Shown: positions 35,501-47,096 of the stretch, in pieces | Position numbering within the stretch: the stretch's first letter is position 1 | Layout of the letters: each line of letters begins with the position of its first letter | Source of the DNA: Combretum micranthum | Taxonomy: Eukaryota; Streptophyta; Magnoliopsida; Myrtales; Combretaceae | DNA length: 64,000 bases | Direction of reading: 5' to 3' | Assembly: GCA_024138025.1 (NCBI GenBank) | Contig: JAMXBD010000236.1 | Coordinates: 62,001 to 126,000 of the forward strand | Program-made: the position numbers and the translations under genes | The notes under the pieces: model-generated | What the model saw: the letters and a program-made list of their open reading frames with translations, nothing else | Databases searched by the model: none | Told to the model about the DNA's origin: nothing

Positions 35501-36000
35501 TTAAGTTAGAATAAAATTACTAAGATAGGGAGGGAATGGAGATTACTTCACATAGCTTTTTTTTTTTTTTTCCCCTTTCCAGTATAATGTGGTTTATTTT
35601 AATTTATAATTGTTCAATTCACTGAATGCACCAAATCGATAGCACTATAAATGGTTCGAAGGGTCATTTCACAATTTAATTCGATAAGTCAATTTAGTGT
35701 GCGGTTTGGGTTGATGAAGTCCCACCTCTACTACAAAGCTTTCTTTAATATTGATAACGTGCATTACATGGATTTTCTGGTTTTGATCCTAAGATAAATT
35801 ATTACAGGGACACGCTATAAGTCGTATCAAGTGCATAAGTATTCTCGGACTTGTAATAATTACTGCCTTCGCTTGCCAATATTTTCCTTATATGATAGAT
35901 TCAAGAAATTATATGCCTCTTATATTATGTAACTTTTAGGTTCCATTCCAAATTATCGTTTGAAAATCACATTATATGTAAATAGTTAGAGGAATAAATG
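31000..36000. other. AT-rich DNA without recognisable gene
   Basis: No supported coding region. It contains (AT)n at 32154-32180 and 32482-32509, several AATTATATAATTA-rich repeats at 31500-32000, and a possible AAACAGA-type MITE remnant at 33420-33640. Frames of 60-78 codons here are low-complexity. Confidence 0.5.
32154..32180. repeat. (AT)n microsatellite
   Basis: Thirteen or more AT steps. A second run lies at 32482-32509. Confidence 0.85.
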
Positions 36001-36429
36001 AGTAGGCAACGAAAAATTTACAGGTCGGTTTTATGTGGAAAATCTCCATCATTAAGGTGAAAGATCATGGTCGGCCAAAAAAGTTGAAAACTTCAAAGGT
36101 CGTCGATTCGATCGAAGATATTACAACAATATTATGTTTTATATGATTTAATAGTGTAGTGGTGGGGATTTGATTAGAAATTTAGAATGGTTACTCGCCA
36201 GTTTTATAAGTCCCACATTATACGTAACCTTAAAACAACGACGTCGAATAGCATGTAGTGAATGGCTAAGAAGAAAAAGGCACAAAAATGGAATAAATAG
36301 TTTTAAGAAGTCCAATTGGATATGCATTTAATAGTTGAATGAACTAGATTGTATCAAGCCCATTCTTAAGAAGAAGTGTTGTATTTTTTGTTCTAAGCTC
36401 TATTTGACCCTCTACCATAGCAGTTTAAT

Positions 36430-36770
36430 AACAAGACAGCTATTTTGTTGATTTTTCAATCTTCCCAAATGAGGAAGAGCTCCCGAGTATTTTTAGAATT
36501 AGTCAATCAATGTTTTGCTGGTTGAATCTTGTTGAACAATTGACAATTGAGATGAATCATGCTACCGATGAATCTCTATTTAAGGAATCTTTTTAAGTAT
36601 GGGCCCTTGAAGAGTCTCTTACTAGGTGAGCTTCCCTAGGAAAGATCGAGGGTGGATAGGTTGACCCGACAATTCCTGCTTTAAATCCACCATACAAATC
36701 TTTTTTAATTTATCCTAAGTACATGGACTTGGCTCTTTACAATCAATCAATTTGATTTATAAAGTCAAAA
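36430..36770 (-). mobile_element. LTR-like repeat, copy 2
   Basis: Shares ordered phrases with 30540-30900 (see there), at perhaps 65-70 percent similarity by eye. Same orientation. The TATA equivalent is mutated (GTATTTTTAGAATT). Confidence 0.4.
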
Positions 36771-37329
36771 CACTATTATTAATGGGCTTAGAGAGAGGTC
36801 AAGAATCAAAATTGCAAATGAGCTAAACTATTTGTGAGCTACATTAACTCAATTATTTTAAGGTTAGCTTGGTTCAAGCTCATTTAGTAAACAAGTCATT
36901 ATGATAAAATCTATTTATCTAAATACGCCAAGTTCTAACTCTTATTTAGACTTGCAAGTAGGTTCATTTAAACTTACAAGTCGACTTGACTAGATTGGCC
37001 AAAAATGAAATAGAATTACAATATATGAGGAATAGAATAGAGAACATTAACTATTATTTTCTTTAGTTGCGTTCGCAATGGCATTAATAATACATTAAGA
37101 ATTAATCTAAATATATATATGAACCCTAGTTCATCTCTTAACTGTTCACTTATAGTCTTACAAGTAAATATCGAAGTGTACTATAGTGGAATAAAGAGCA
37201 ACTGTTCCTTAATCTTTCGAAGAAAATGGCATTATTTGTTTGCAATAAAAAGTTCCACAAAATAATTATTCTACAAATTAAAGAAAGAATAACTTTTGCA
37301 TTTCACCCCTATAAAATCAACTAATCAAC

Positions 37330-37575
37330 CAAAGACATAACGAGAGAATTACAACCTAGTTACTTGAAAGAACTGCAATTCACAACCACAGATCATCAGG
37401 ACGACATCACATCCGAATTTGGATGGGGCAGGTGGCCTACCAGTGGTATTATAACGCTGATAATGATTGATCCCATTACCTCAAGTACAAGAAATATACC
37501 TTTGCCTACAACAAGAATCGATCTCATGACTACTGGGATTGTGGGCCGAAGCCTTACCAGTTGAGTCAACATCTG
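37330..37575 (-). mobile_element. tRNA-derived SINE-like element
   Basis: Read on the minus strand, TGACTCAACTGG (37557-37568) is an A box and AGATCGATTC (37515-37524) a B box, about 33 bases apart as in tRNA-derived SINEs. The body runs toward lower coordinates with a composition unlike its flanks and ends near a TTTT. No target duplication was found, so the 3' end is a guess. Confidence 0.5.
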
Positions 37576-37879
37576 TTCGCCTAATGTGGGGATTACACCA
37601 TCTATTTTTATTACTTATGTCTCAACTTCTCCTTTTGTCCATTTAATTGTTCATTGCTTTAAACCAAAGTCTCCATAAATTCGGTTCACACTCAACGTAA
37701 ATTAAAAATTTAAATCAAAATTTGAGAAAAAGACGAAAAACCCGTTTTCATAACTGGACTTCAACCTGATCGCATAGAAATTTGACTAATTTAGTAATAT
37801 TTTAGGTGGAGATGATTCACAGTTATTTGAAAAATGAAAAAGAAAAAGAAAAAGAAAAGCAAAATTGAAATAACATCTT

Positions 37880-38115
37880 AGGTGGGTCTGTTGGTTTTAT
37901 TATACCTCAGTCATTTTGACATCATATTTTTATCGTTTTCAAATAAATACCAAACATATACAATATAAATATGATACAAATAAATTATAATGCGAGCTGA
38001 TACAAATAGTATAGATAAAAATCGATCCCAATAGATGTTTTCTTGTAGAATAGCTGGTGCATTCAGATATTAGACAGATCCCATTTTCTAAAACAAATAA
38101 AATAAAATAATATAA
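37880..38115. mobile_element. MITE remnant, AAACAGACCC family
   Basis: GTGGGTCTGTTGGTTTTATT at the left is the inverted form of the AACCAAACAGACCC-type end. The interior has ATATGATACAAATA phrases shared with 58620-58700. The right end is not defined. Confidence 0.4.
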
Positions 38116-38329
38116 AAGGAAAATCATTCTACATGTATTCTTCAACCGTAAGCGTATGTCGTCCGCGCTTTTTCGTCATCTGGAACTTCATACACGGATT
38201 CAATACCTCAGCCGTGTTTTTCTAATCCCTATGATTCAATGAACTTAAGCTGTATTGATTTTTGCGAAACAACTGGAGGAGGATATACAAGTGCTAAATA
38301 ATCCATGAAACGTTAAATCAATTTTGGTT

Positions 38330-38610
38330 ATACGATGATACGTCGCACATTGCAACAAACACGCATGTCTGGTGTTTGAATGAAAGCGTCATCCTTCACG
38401 TGGACAGGGGCAGTCGCAAATGGTAATATATTCGAGAGCGCAAGTGGCATCGCATTGCCATGAGTTGACAGTACCATATGTCCCAAGTTGGTTTCATAAA
38501 AACAATGAATGTTGTGTTTTTGGAACCGAAAACCATGCGGTCGCTTTTCTCGTATTTCAAATTGCAATTTGGGAGGTAGCTAGTGGGGTGGCTGATGGCA
38601 CTGAAAAATA
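38330..38610. other. Unidentified coding-like island
   Basis: GC content rises and both strands stay open: plus 38420-38611 (63 codons) and minus 38328-38567 (79 codons). Neither translation matches a family I know, and nothing shows which strand, if either, is real. It may be a captured exon or unrelated unique sequence. Confidence 0.25.
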
Positions 38611-38789
38611 ATTATAATGATAAAAAACATACCAGCCAATTTTATAATAAATTATGTAGTCCGGCAGCTTTATTTTGTCCCTGGGTCTACATTAACTTCA
38701 ACTCGGACGAAAAATAAATGCAATTTAAAGAAATATCTTTTTGGGAAAATATCCACTTTCTTTTTTTTGCCAATAAATATTACACAAAA

Positions 38790-39870
38790 AATTCAATCGG
38801 ATAACTTAACTTTGAAATAATCAATTTAGTACTTAATCAAATATTTTTTTGCTATTTTTACTATATCACTTAGATCATTTGCTCTAAATATTATATAAAA
38901 TTCAATTTGATACGAAAATTTTAAAATTTTCAATTTAATACTCAATTAAATTATTTCTAACTATTTTATATATCGCTTACATCGTTTACTCTAGAGATTG
39001 GCACGTTCAAGAATCGAACCAAATCGTGGTTCCCGATCTTGAAATTGAGGAACTGGAACCAAAACTATCTCTCGTGGTTCTAGTTTGGTTTTACGGAATT
39101 GGTGGTTTCCGGTTCTAGTTTTGAAACTGTAGAACCATCTTTTGTTCTTTTAAATGAAAAAAAATAAATTTTATATTTTAATAAAATAAATTTTAAACTC
39201 AAAGTATTTAATTATTGGATCTGAAAGTGTTAAATTATTTAGCAAAAAAATTTTAATTTCTTTAGTATATGCATTTATTTATATATGAATACAACAAATA
39301 TCAATCATAGTTAATAATATGATATTGCAAAATACTCTAGTGGATAACAAGAAAATTACAATAAAAAAATAGTCTCATGTTATTAAGGAATTAATTTTGT
39401 TTTTAGGAGAAATATAAACTTAATTATATATAATTTTAAGTTATGTTTATTTGTATTATTGATAATAAAATAATAAATATTGTAAATAGATAATAAATTA
39501 TAATATTCATATGAAATAGTGTAAATATTAATAATTATATATTCATTATAATTTTTAAAATTTTTATCTATTTATTTTCTTTTTTTTTTTTAGCGAAACC
39601 AGTTAGAACCAATGGTTCCACCCTGTTTAAAGTTGTAAAACAGTCTTAGAACAGAAAAACTAGCGGTTCCTTAACTGGTTCTAGAATCACCGATGATTCC
39701 TATTCGATTCCTAGTTTAGAACAAAACCGTGCCTATGTCTAGTTTACTCTATATCCTAATATGAAATATGTAGTTAAGTTTGATTGAGTATTAAATTGAT
39801 AATTTCAAATTTCATGTACCACAATAAACTTTTATGCAAAATTCAGATATCAAATTTAATACTTATCGTA
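38790..39870. mobile_element. Foldback/MITE split by a hAT insertion
   Basis: The left part (38790-38991) and right part (39742-39870) are inverted halves of the GAACTTTGCA-type foldback family (TCAATTTAGTACTTAATCAA versus GATTGAGTATTAAATTGA). They are separated by the hAT-like element at 38992-39741. Removing that insert and one copy of its 8-bp duplication leaves an ordinary foldback. Confidence 0.6.
38992..39741. mobile_element. Non-autonomous hAT-type element
   Basis: A 750-bp element flanked by the perfect 8-bp duplication GTTTACTC (38984-38991 and 39742-39749), the size made by hAT transposases. Terminal inverted repeats start TAGAGATTGGCACG and TAGACATAGGCACG. Subterminal regions are rich in GGTTC/GAACC motifs on both strands, typical of hAT transposase-binding arrays. 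The AT-rich centre has no transposase. Confidence 0.8.
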
Positions 39871-40889
39871 TTTTTCTTCTTTTAAAGTTTAAAGTTATAA
39901 CTTGGTGGATAAGTTTTTTATAGCATCATAGACACACACATATATATGAGAAACTATGTAATAAATAATTTTAAACTCTTTTCATTTATGAGTCTCTGCG
40001 TATTCATCTAATTTTGAGTTTAAAAGGATTTTATAGATTTTTAGATAGGCTGTTTAATTTAATCATCTATCTAATAGAAAGACATTCATTTATATGAAAA
40101 TCCCTACTCATAATTATATAAGTTGAATCCTTTATTTGAATATTTCTTATGCTACCAATTTATCTAAGTAGCTATATCTTTGTAAAATTATTTGAATATT
40201 CAAAGAAAAAAATATAGAAAAGAGAAATAAGGTAGAAAAGAAAACCCTACCTATTTTACTGGAATAACATTCAAACTTTTTAGTAATTTATATTCAGTAT
40301 CCAGTTATGAAAATTAGTTAGTAATCCGATCCTATGAGAATTCAAATTTCTTAATATACATGGAATATGTATTTTTTTTTTTCATTTTACTCTATTGTTA
40401 GGATTTCAAAATGTAAATTTCGTCTTTTAATAAAATTATCACATCTGACCTCTCTCTTTCCATCTTCTTCTTTATTTATCAACCTAGCTCTTATCTGTAA
40501 TTTCAATGTTCATTTTAGGTTTAGTAAATAGAATAGAATAGCATTCCATATACATTGTCAATAAATTATTATAAAATAATGAATAATTAATCAAAATTTT
40601 AAGGCAATTCAAATCTTCAATTTGAACTCTACAACCGGAAACGAAACAAACATTGGATAATTCCCCATATCAAATTCTGTGCATATTGCATGTATCATAT
40701 AACTTTGGTAGAATAATTCATTTTCATCTGTATTTTTCTTTTTTTTTTCCACCTCTTTTTTCGTCCATTTGGAAAGTCTTGGCTAAGTGACGGAAGTAGA
40801 TCGAAAATTCTAGAGGGAGAAAGAGGTAATAATAAAAAGAAAAAGAAAGCAAAGAGAATTTATTAAAAAAAAAAAATCGTCATCTGCTA

Positions 40890-41090
40890 TAATTGTCTCC
40901 CACATATGGCATATTTGCTTATTGTCGAGGCAATGAGGGTATTGACGTGAGCGCTTGGGGCTGCGTCTGCAGGGGCGGCTCTTGTTCAGTCCTTGCGGCC
41001 AATTCTAGAAGCCCTTTTGATCAGCTACGAAGTGCGCCAGTTTGTGATTTTCTACCGATTCGGCGATTCATTGAACCCTTTTAGCCTCCA
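40890..41090 (+). other. GC-rich island, 63-codon frame
   Basis: An abrupt rise in GC with a plus-strand frame 40893-41084 that is Cys/Ser-rich near its middle. I do not recognise it. It could be an exon fragment or captured sequence. Flanks are poly-A/AT-rich. Confidence 0.25.
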
Positions 41091-41209
41091 AAATAAAAAA
41101 TTCACTTTTATTCATATTTTGAACAAAACTAATTTACAAAAAGTGGTATTTTAATCTTCCAAGAAATTTATACATCTCCTTGGATGGAATTTTGTAAAAG
41201 ACTAATGTG

Positions 41210-41430
41210 TATTTATTTTATCATATTCTAGTTATTTTGACATTATATATTTTTTTCGTTTTCGAACAGATGTTTGTCAAGGAATAGAAACTAATGAAAA
41301 ATTGACAGTTTTACTCATAAATTGACCAAACAAATATGCAAATATGAGACTGATAAGTTATAGATGTAGATAAGATATATATACTGTATAAATAAAAATC
41401 TAACAATCCAAACAGCTCCTATCAATAAGC
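41210..41430. mobile_element. MITE remnant, AAACAGA family
   Basis: The right end AATCTAACAATCCAAACAGC matches that near 58725. The interior shares ATTGACCAAA and TATAGAT phrases with other copies. The left end is poorly defined. Confidence 0.4.
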
Positions 41431-42602
41431 AACTAAGATTTGTATGCTAAAACAAAAAAAAAAAAAAATTTAAAAAGATCAACTGTAATCTATGATAAAA
41501 TTAGTAAAAACATTTTTATTTTCACACCCATACAAAATGGAGAACCGTGGATAGAAGGAAAAAAAAATATATATATATATATATGATAAGTTATATAAAA
41601 GTTTTTATTATATTGGAATTGACATTCAATTGTTTGTGCAATTAGAAGCATGTTTTTAATTTTAATGGCCATTATTGAAAAAATTTATTGACAAAATGTA
41701 AATTTTGAGAATGAGACACAAAAAATATATCACACTCTTATATCTTAATATTATAAATATATATATATTAATATATATAGTAAATAAACTAACAACAAAT
41801 GCATGTGATATTTCTAGCATACACAAAACAAAAATTTAGAATGTTAGTAAGCAAAAGAAAAAAGTAAAGGTGATGCGATAAGAATGAATCACGGCAACCT
41901 GTAGTGAGACTTGATTATTGGAATCTGGAAACTAAATCCCTAGATCATCTGAGAAACTTGATGGAAAACCGCGATTTGTTGCCTATATGGAGGCAAGAAC
42001 CTTAGTATAGCCGTAGACGCCACAGTCAATGATGACAAACTGATTGATAAGTTAAAGGGATGAATGCTATGGGAAACTCTCAATAAGTTCAAAACGAATT
42101 CACTTAGGAAGTCAAAGAAAAAACTCTAATCAAAAGGGATATATGATATGTTTACATCACGTAGGTTTATATAGGCTTTAATTAGCGTAAAAACTAAGCT
42201 ATTAAACAATTAAAATAAGGAAATATGAAAAGATAACAAAGAAATATGAAAACAAAAAAAATATAAAGAAGGTCGGCATATTTAACATTGAAGACTGGTG
42301 ACTTTCATATAACAAATAAAATTAGGAAGCTAAACAATGTTGAATGTTAGTAGGAAGGCCGACAGCTTAAGAAGATACGATGATGGCTTTGGCCACGAAG
42401 GCCGACGGTGTTAGATAGGTGTACAAGCTCCTACAACTCCAATTCTTCAAGTCTTCAATCTCTCCTATCCCAAACTATTTTATAGGCTTGCTCTATTCTT
42501 GTTTTTGTCATTGGAATTCCAGTCAATGGGCCTCCAGTTCCTCGAAATGAATTGTTGACTTTGAACTTGATCAACTCTAATTTTGATGCTTCTAAGATCA
42601 CA

Positions 42603-42605
<3 letters not shown>

Positions 42606-42640
<35 letters not shown>
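42606..42640. repeat. Homopolymer of 35 G
   Basis: An uninterrupted G run. On the minus strand it encodes poly-proline in a spurious frame. It could be a real microsatellite or an assembly artefact. Confidence 0.85.
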
Positions 42641-42641
<1 letters not shown>

Positions 42642-42692
42642 GAAGGGAAGCACATCCTCAAATCCCTTTAGCTAGGCTCTTTAATGTGTTCA

Positions 42693-44750
42693 TGTGACAC
42701 CCTAAATTTAGGGTCATACATGAATACATAAAGGCTCAGAACTTGCTACTATCCATAATAACCACCATAAATACTCTAGAAACTCTCATAAATTGATGAA
42801 TCCGAACATTATTGGTTTACATTCTTGTAATCATAAATAGCCACATAAATATCCTCTTAAGATGTTTTAGAGTTTAACTAATATTTTCCATACTAATGTT
42901 ACAAGGGTTATAAGTTATCGCTAAAATATATTCTATAATAAACATTAGCTCTTACCAGTCTTAAGACCACTTCACACTAAATAAATCCATGGCTTCATTA
43001 ATCTTCATATGATCTCTAAGCATAACTTAGAGGGATTTCAATGTTAGCAGTATTCCAGCCCATTATCCAATAGCAACCAATGATATATCGGTTTACACGA
43101 TCGTTACCTCTACCTGAAAAAGAAAAGAGTAAGCCGGAACCCAGTATAGTATGCCACAAAAATATACACATGACTTACAAGCAAACATTCACATACATAC
43201 CTAATACTGATGCAACAACCAACATTTTTATTATCTTTGATTTAAGTTGGGCAAACAACATAAAGATACCTCAGTATCTCGTCACACATAAATGTAATAA
43301 CATATATATGATGTAGGGTATCCCCAACATCCAAGAGTCTAAAATACTAATATTGGATACTTCCCAGTATTCCCAAAACCAAAACTCCTAAATCTACCCA
43401 GTTCATTTTTATGCACAACTCCACTAGGGACATTGTCAACATAGATCATCAGGATACCGCAATAATAGCATTGATACTCTCCACCTATTACCAACAGCCA
43501 CGTACAAACAGTAAGCATATTTATATAGCCTAATAGTTAATTGATCTAGTTAAGATTCTATCATAAACATATACTAGCATCAAGCAAGGTATACACGTAC
43601 CTAGAAGTCGTTCTTATTCCAAAACCAGTATGTATCACTTGACTTATATATTTATAAGTTGTTTAGAAATTTCTAAGTGTGTAACTTAAACTTTCATAAT
43701 ATTCCTATCACTTCTGGTCTTACCCCATTACTTACATTCTAAAGATTTTAGAGTATACTTAAATCATGAAGAAAATAGTTTAAAGAATCTAGTCGTGTTT
43801 AGGCTAGAATAAAGAGGTTTTTCGGATACTATAGCCTATATAAATTAGTATACAAGTGGGTATATGGTTGGATATCACTTAGGCGAAAAAAATAGGTCAC
43901 AAAAACATCCACAATGAGGTACACAGGTAATACACAGGGGTACACGACCTTATGTTTCTCCTTGTCTTCTTTTCTAGGCACAAATTTTAAAACATAGGGA
44001 GGAACACGACTAGGAATACGTGGTTGTGTATATGCTGTGTTCTTTTCGCGTTCCTTTCTCATTGAAAGCATAGAGAAAAACATGGTTTGATACATGTACC
44101 CACATATTAGCCATGCTATTCTGAAAAATGCGCCTTTAACCATGGAAAGGTATACGACTAGGAACATGAGGCCGTGTATTGGTTCTGCACTTTTGCAAAA
44201 ACACTATTTTTGCCAAAATTCTCTAGATTTGATCCTTTTTCAATCCAAACTTGTTTAAACTTTTTCCTAAATCTATTCCATCATTTTTAACACTCTCCTA
44301 GACTCTTGTTACCATTATTCCAATTGTATAACCAAAACATCAAATGCATAAATCACCAAAGGCATTACAACAAAAGTTAACGTCATTACCTTTTGGGTCT
44401 TTTATAATCCATCGTTTCTCAGATCCCAAACCTTATTTGATAAATTCTCAAAAAATCCTTTCTTGTCAAACCGAGACTTTCCTATAGATGATTACTATTA
44501 AGGTCAAGGCTCTAAAAGTCCTAAATTTGATGTTGCCCTAGTCTTGAATGGTGAATGCAAAAAGGAATATGTTACTTACCGTGATGATCTTTTAAGAATT
44601 CCTCATGAAATGTTTGTGCCAGAAGAAGGGATAGAGAGAGTTTTCTGTAAATTGAAAGGTAGGAAGAAAATGAATGATAGTTACTGCTTAGGTATAAATA
44701 CGTTGGTTTATCCTACATAGTTTTTCAAACTTAATTGAATTGCCCACTTT
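42693..44750 (-). mobile_element. LTR-like sequence on minus strand
   Basis: It begins TGTGACACCCTAAATTTAGGG, which read in reverse is a common plant gypsy LTR end (TTTAGGGTGTCACA). Toward the other side the minus strand shows TATTTATACC near 44697, a C/T-rich leader and a splice donor G|GTAAGTA near 44580, the same arrangement as in the solo LTR at 26615. A phrase at 43125-43170 (AGTAAGCC, then CCCAGTA) recurs near 50720 in the other minus-strand LTR-like block. The upper boundary is unknown and may be cut by the Harbinger element. Confidence 0.45.
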
Positions 44751-45370
44751 GCCTTTATTAAAATATTAATTTACTTTTGAGACTTGCATGTTATTTTAAT
44801 TATCTTTGGGGTATTTTAGTTTATTTAATATTGTTTGTAAAAAGCTAAAAATATTAATTAATGGTTTTATAATCTAATAGTATTATGTTTGTTCTTCAAA
44901 TGGGATGTTTTAAGTATGAATTCTTTTTTTGCTGCAATGATCGGAAAAAAAAATATTTAAGATATATATAAAAAAAAGTAAATAAAATCATAGTGCGTCT
45001 CAACAAAGCTCCTTAGAGTGAATCCATACGAGAAAAGGACCTGAAGATCAGCTCCTTCAGGAATGGCAGAGGTTCTACAATTTTCTTAGTCCTCTGATAA
45101 GCACTGTACCTTCAACTTCTTTTCCTATATTTTATCTTTTTCATTCAAAAATTGCGGCTTCAGCTTTATTGCCGCTTTTTATCTACTTTTATGTTTTTTA
45201 ATCCTTTTTCCCATTTAAGCTCATTGCAATTGAAATCTTGATATACTTTCATCTCAATGTTTTCGTTCTACAAAAAACGGCTCATTTATCTCTTTTTTAT
45301 TTAATCTCTTCAATTAGTCATACTCGTTCTGAATTCAGAACGGTATGTCCAACGAAATTTTTTTTTCAAC

Positions 45371-45378
45371 TATAAATA
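45371..45378 (+). promoter_or_regulatory. TATA box upstream of Harbinger ORF1
   Basis: TATAAATA, 71 bases before the ORF1 ATG. Confidence 0.5.
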
Positions 45379-45441
45379 TGTAAAAATTTGCATTGATCAT
45401 TCACCAAAAAATTCACCAAAACCTATTTGCTTAAGCTATAT

Positions 45442-46655
45442 ATGGATCCCAATAATCCTTAAAAAATTGTCACATTCCAATCATCTACAAGCCACACAAA
45501 ATTTTCAAATACCCCAAATTCACAAAATACCTCTTATTTTTCATATGGTGTATTTTTTCAAGATCCCGAATTTTCAAAATCTTCCAAATTTCCCATATGA
45601 GTTAAGGCCCCACAAAATTTCAATCAATCATTTAGTTTCATTCAAAACCTAAGAATCATGATGCCTACATATTTTCAATGTCCTCCTCACTTAAGTCCCG
45701 AAAACATACCACAATTTAGTCCCACTGAAGTGCATATATTCTCAAACTATAACTGATCCAACACCACAAACACCTAGCAGCACAGCTTCCCAATATCCAG
45801 AATTCTCTACAAAAAAAAATCTTGAGGATGAGGAGAATAACAAAAATGAAGAGGATGACGGGCGAAGGAAAAAATGGGCGCATATTGACGATAAACTTCT
45901 TATTTGTGCATGGTTAAGGATAAGTAAATATCCAACTATTGGAAATAGCCAGCCGATGTAGACTTTTTGGCGATGAGTTCATAAAAGCTTCAAGGAAGGC
46001 TAAGCCTATGAGTAGGAAAAAAATCTATGAAAACTAACATGGCAACACTGCAAATCAAGGTGGATGAAAATTTCAAGGATGTAATGAAATTTGAGGCTTG
46101 CTATGATTGAATAAAACAATAGGCTGAAAGTGGAAAAAATGAGAATGACTATATAAAAGATGCTATAAGTTGTTCAAACAAAAAAAAAAAAAAAAACAAT
46201 GTATGGTTAAGCATTGTTGGGTTATTTTGCGAAATGAACTTAAATGGAGGTATCAAATTGGAAATGCTACAGAGAATCAAAGTAAGCGAACCATGGTGAA
46301 TCAATCTGGAGCATATAGAAGTTCATCCGCACAAAACAATGTACCTCAAAACGATGAGGCTGTCGAAGTTGTCATCTAACCACCTGGTAAAGCAGAAAGT
46401 AAGAGAAAAGCAAAAGAAAAAGTTGAAAATAGTGGGGCAGTATTAGATTTGACTAAAAAGTTGGAAGGTTTAAGCAATATGGATTGTGAGAAAGTTGATT
46501 GTTACGTAAATTTAATGAAGTTACAACAGAAGGAACGTATGAAGTAGCTCGAGTGGGAGAAATCGATAATATTTGCCGATATATCGTCAGATGAAGTGCA
46601 AAGGCAATGGATTGAAGAGATGCGAATGAAATAATGCAAAGAAAATGCAACAAGT
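45442..46655 (+). pseudogene. Harbinger ORF1, Myb/SANT (NAM-like) protein
   Basis: In PIF/Harbinger elements this partner protein binds the transposase and helps it enter the nucleus and recognise the ends. The ATG at 45442 starts MDPNNP. After an Asn/Pro/Phe-rich N-terminus, the SANT/trihelix-type segment is visible at 45870-45960 (RRKKWAHIDDKLLICAWL, then PTIGN). The WxxL...CKSRW part is near 46050. A C-terminal Lys/Glu-rich segment with ESKRKAKEK and a SSDEVQRQW end lies at 46380-46640. At least six stops or frameshifts and an A17 run (46179-46195) disrupt it. Confidence 0.75.
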
Positions 46656-46744
46656 AATTCTACTAGTAACCTTATATTATGTATTGTGTTTATTTAATGA
46701 AATTGTTTAATGTAAGGGTATTTATTAATGAAATTGTTTTTAAG

Positions 46745-46995
46745 AAACTAGCTATTGCAAAAGCATTTGTCAATCAAATTAATTTAAAAAAACTAGCCGT
46801 TGCAAAACCTTTGTCAATCAAATCAATATGAAAACACTAGTCATTGTAAAAGCATCTGTCAATCAAATTGATTTAAAAAAACTAGCCATTACAGAAGCCA
46901 TTGTCGATCAAATCAATTTGAAAAAAACTCGCCGTTGTAAAAGCTTTTGTTAATCAAATCAATATGAAAAAACTAGCCGTTGTAAATGCATCCAT
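46745..46995 (+). repeat. Minisatellite, ~44-bp unit x 5-6
   Basis: Tandem copies of a unit like AAAAACTAGCCGTTGYAAAAG plus a CATTTGTCAATCAAATCAAT tail, starting near 46745, 46788, 46832, 46877, 46921 and 46967 (last partial). The array lies between ORF1 and the transposase promoter. Confidence 0.9.
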
Positions 46996-47003
46996 TAACC
47001 TTC

Positions 47004-47012
47004 TATATATAT
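47004..47012 (+). promoter_or_regulatory. TATA box upstream of Harbinger transposase
   Basis: TATATATA, ~90 bases before the transposase ATG at 47097 and directly after the minisatellite. Confidence 0.5.
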
Positions 47013-47096
47013 AGGCAAAGAAACAAATCCTCACCAAGCACTCTCACATTTCATATTTCCATTTACATCAACATCAATTCACCCTCTCACATAATC

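Larger units (their letters stand above)
39880..42600. other. AT-rich DNA without recognisable gene
   Basis: Nothing coding is supported apart from the GC-rich island at 40890-41090 listed separately. The MITE-like segment at 41210-41430 is also separate. Confidence 0.5.

Noticed and set aside
36050..36115. Possible SINE head with a GATTCGATC B box
   Set aside because: The A box match is weak and no body or target duplication was seen.
42455..42661. Poly-proline minus-strand frame
   Set aside because: Produced by the run of 35 G. The rest of the frame has no recognisable domain.
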